Of a stretch of DNA of 64,000 nt, positions 61,901 to 64,000 are shown piece by piece. Positions within the stretch are counted from its first letter, which is position 1, and every line of letters starts with the position of its first letter. The notes beneath the pieces were generated by a model. The model was not told where the DNA came from, ran no database searches, and saw only the letters and a list, made by a program, of their open reading frames with translations. The stretch comes from Pithys albifrons albifrons (Eukaryota; Chordata; Aves; Passeriformes; Thamnophilidae): NCBI RefSeq assembly GCF_047495875.1, contig NC_092459.1, positions 16,539,795-16,603,794 on the forward strand, written 5' to 3'. A program made the translations under genes and the position numbers.

Positions 61901-64000
61901 TTTTTACAACAATTTATTTCAAGACCTTTCAACTAAAAACAGTGGACAGAGGCATTTCAAGCAGCTCAGTATAAATACATGGTTCTTCATACAGTAATTG
62001 TTGGCCGTTGCAGACTTCGTTGTCCTTCATTCTTTCACGAAATTATAGATACTCATATTTAAAAATTAAAGGGTCAATAAATGGACAGTAATTATAATGC
62101 CTACTGAATGGCCATATTGCTATTAGACAAAAACTGTAGCTCTAATTTTGCTCTCTATGACATTATCTTTACTTACAAGCAATCCTAAAAATAAATTTAA
62201 AATTTCAAACAATGAATGGTAACTTAAATTATACACGCAGCAACCATAGCAAATTTCAGCTAATAACAATTTTCATCAATAAAAACTATGGGAATAAAGT
62301 TTAAAGGTGAAAAAGGCAATATGACAGGCAGTCATGAAGATCTGGGCATCTATTCTTGTCCTTTTCTTGACAAATTCTCTCCGAAACAAAGGTAAAGAAA
62401 AGGCAGTATAAAACCAGAAAGAGAAAGGCTAGTTAACATAAAACAGCTGTCCTGGGTAAGAGCAAAGGTCCATCTGACCAGTTTCTGACACTGACTGCTA
62501 AAGGAAGCTTAGGGATCCACTGTAAGGCATCAAGTATAGTCCTACTAGCATTTCCCCACTTTCCAAGAATAAGCCATTTAAGGATGCTAAAGACTGTATA
62601 CAGAGTTCTCTGTTTTATAACATTCTGTGTAACCTTCATCCAAATAGATCTGACTTCTCTTTGAGATTTTTGCCATGCAATAGCCACAAAATTATAAAAA
62701 TAAGTTCCATGTCATAGCTTTGCCCTCAGTGAAAAGGTATTATCTTCTGTTTACAAGTTTTGGTTGGTATTTTTATTGTCTTTCACTGGTATGAGAACTA
62801 GACAATAATTATTTCATGAGTTGTACGGAGCAGGTGAACAAGAACTTACAGACCTTCCCCATATCTCTCCTTAGGAACCTCTTTTTGAAGACATGGAGTC
62901 CTAAGCTGTTTGACAAGCCCAGGCTGAGTTCCTGAGCAGTGTGGCATCACACTGTGAAATGTACAGGAATAACACCAGAGTGCTCTGTGAAAGGTTATGT
63001 GTCTTCCTCTGCTCTGTGATACTTGTCTTTTCCTGTGTGGGATCCTAAAGCAATGCTCAATGAACAAGTACCTCATCTTTCACTCTTGTTTAAGAAAGCC
63101 TTTGAGAGTCATTTTTATACAAAAAAAAAATCACACTTTTGTGCCTCTTGTGTCTTGTGACTTCATTTTCTCTGTACCTTTGGCAATATATGACAATTGT
63201 AATAATAATAAATCTGCTTTCCTCAAAAGGCTCCCACACTGCATTTTCAGCCTGATCTTGGTATTCCACTGCTTTCAGTTGGTCTCTTTTCCAAAGTATA
63301 ACCTCCTGGTATTGCTTTTCCTTCCACCTTTCAAAGTCCCTAATACCTACAATGTGAAGCTCCATGGACACAGTAAGAAACAGTGCTTTCGGTAAACTGT
63401 TTGTGATATAAGAAAAATAAGGGTCAGTGTGTTCTTATTTTTTTTCTATAATGTTTTATTACTATCGTGGCCCATCACCATTCCCACAGAGTTTTGCTAA
63501 ACAAATTCATTAACTCTTACAACTTCACTTTATTCCAAAGCCTCTAAAATTAAAGAAAGCATATAAATTGGAATTTGGGTGATTTATCCGTAATTCTCAG
63601 CTACTGGTGTAGTCCTCAGTGATCCTGCATTTTCCACTGACTGAGATAGAATAGGAGAAAATTATTGAAACTTTTACTTTTTTTTTTAAGGAGTATTTTT
63701 CTCCCAAGCATAAATGTACAGGAGTCTGCTCCTGAACTGTGTATATCTCTATTTGTGAGGAGTTACACATTTGAATCATAAATTAACCTGTTTCTGCAGA
63801 GGTTGCTGGCTGGAGCTATTTGAATTTGATCCTCCAGGGGAACAATATGAAAAGTTTAGATGAAGACACATTAACATCGATTTTCATTCAGTTTTGCTGA
63901 GACATACACTGGTAATTAACATCCATTCACCAACTCTGGCACCTATCACAGGGAGTATGGAAGCAAAATTAAAAAAAAAAATTCTGTAGTATAAAGTCAG
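58959..64000. other. Non-coding stretch to the window end, nothing recognised
   Basis: AT-rich, single-copy-looking sequence with short homopolymers (T near 60245, A near 63120, A near 63970). Frames reach 132 codons (62997-63395) but match nothing known and overlap a minus-strand frame. No RNA gene or repeat family is recognised. Confidence 0.5.

Overview
The window looks like AT-rich, non-coding nuclear DNA from a bird, most likely a passerine. I recognise no protein-coding gene. The longest ATG-started reading frames are about 90-150 codons, match no family I know and carry no consistent exon structure, so the region is an intergenic stretch or very long introns. The avian call rests on several 3' fragments of CR1 LINEs with the typical eight-base (ATTCTATG-like) tail and on solo LTRs of a very common avian ERVL-type endogenous retrovirus. 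The passerine call rests on a SINE with a tRNA-Ile head and a CR1-type tail, the architecture of the passerine TguSINE1 group.

Layout: 1-4.7 kb is unremarkable. At 4.7-5.7 kb an ERVL-type solo LTR (minus) is split by a second, 410-bp solo LTR with a perfect 6-bp target-site duplication. At 7.1-7.35 kb is a (CTTT)n array and at 8.3-9.0 kb a polypurine (GA/GGGGA) tract of more than 600 bases. At 13.26-13.57 kb lies the most interesting object: a 310-bp retroposon whose first 119 bases are a 5S rRNA-like sequence. It is followed by a CpG-rich, hairpin-bearing tail and bounded by a perfect 11-bp direct repeat. CR1 fragments follow at 15.9-16.3 and 18.7-19.0 kb, the tRNA-Ile/CR1 SINE (minus) at 32.3 kb, a truncated ERVL-type LTR at 39.0-39.5 kb, and a promoter-like GC-rich block with two CCAAT boxes at 43.1-43.5 kb. 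After these come an LTR-like segment near 43.9 kb, a CR1 tail at 46.4 kb, a different LTR at 49.8-50.4 kb, a third ERVL-type LTR at 53.6-54.1 kb, a minus-strand CR1 at 55.9-56.45 kb and a CR1 carrying broken reverse-transcriptase sequence at 58.2-58.96 kb. The rest is single-copy-looking sequence.

There is no operon or pathway here. The biology is retroposition by CR1, ERVs and two SINE types that borrowed different RNA polymerase III genes (5S rRNA and tRNA-Ile). The 5S-headed SINE is the best candidate for something under-described. Repeat family names come from recalled consensus sequences, with no database search.
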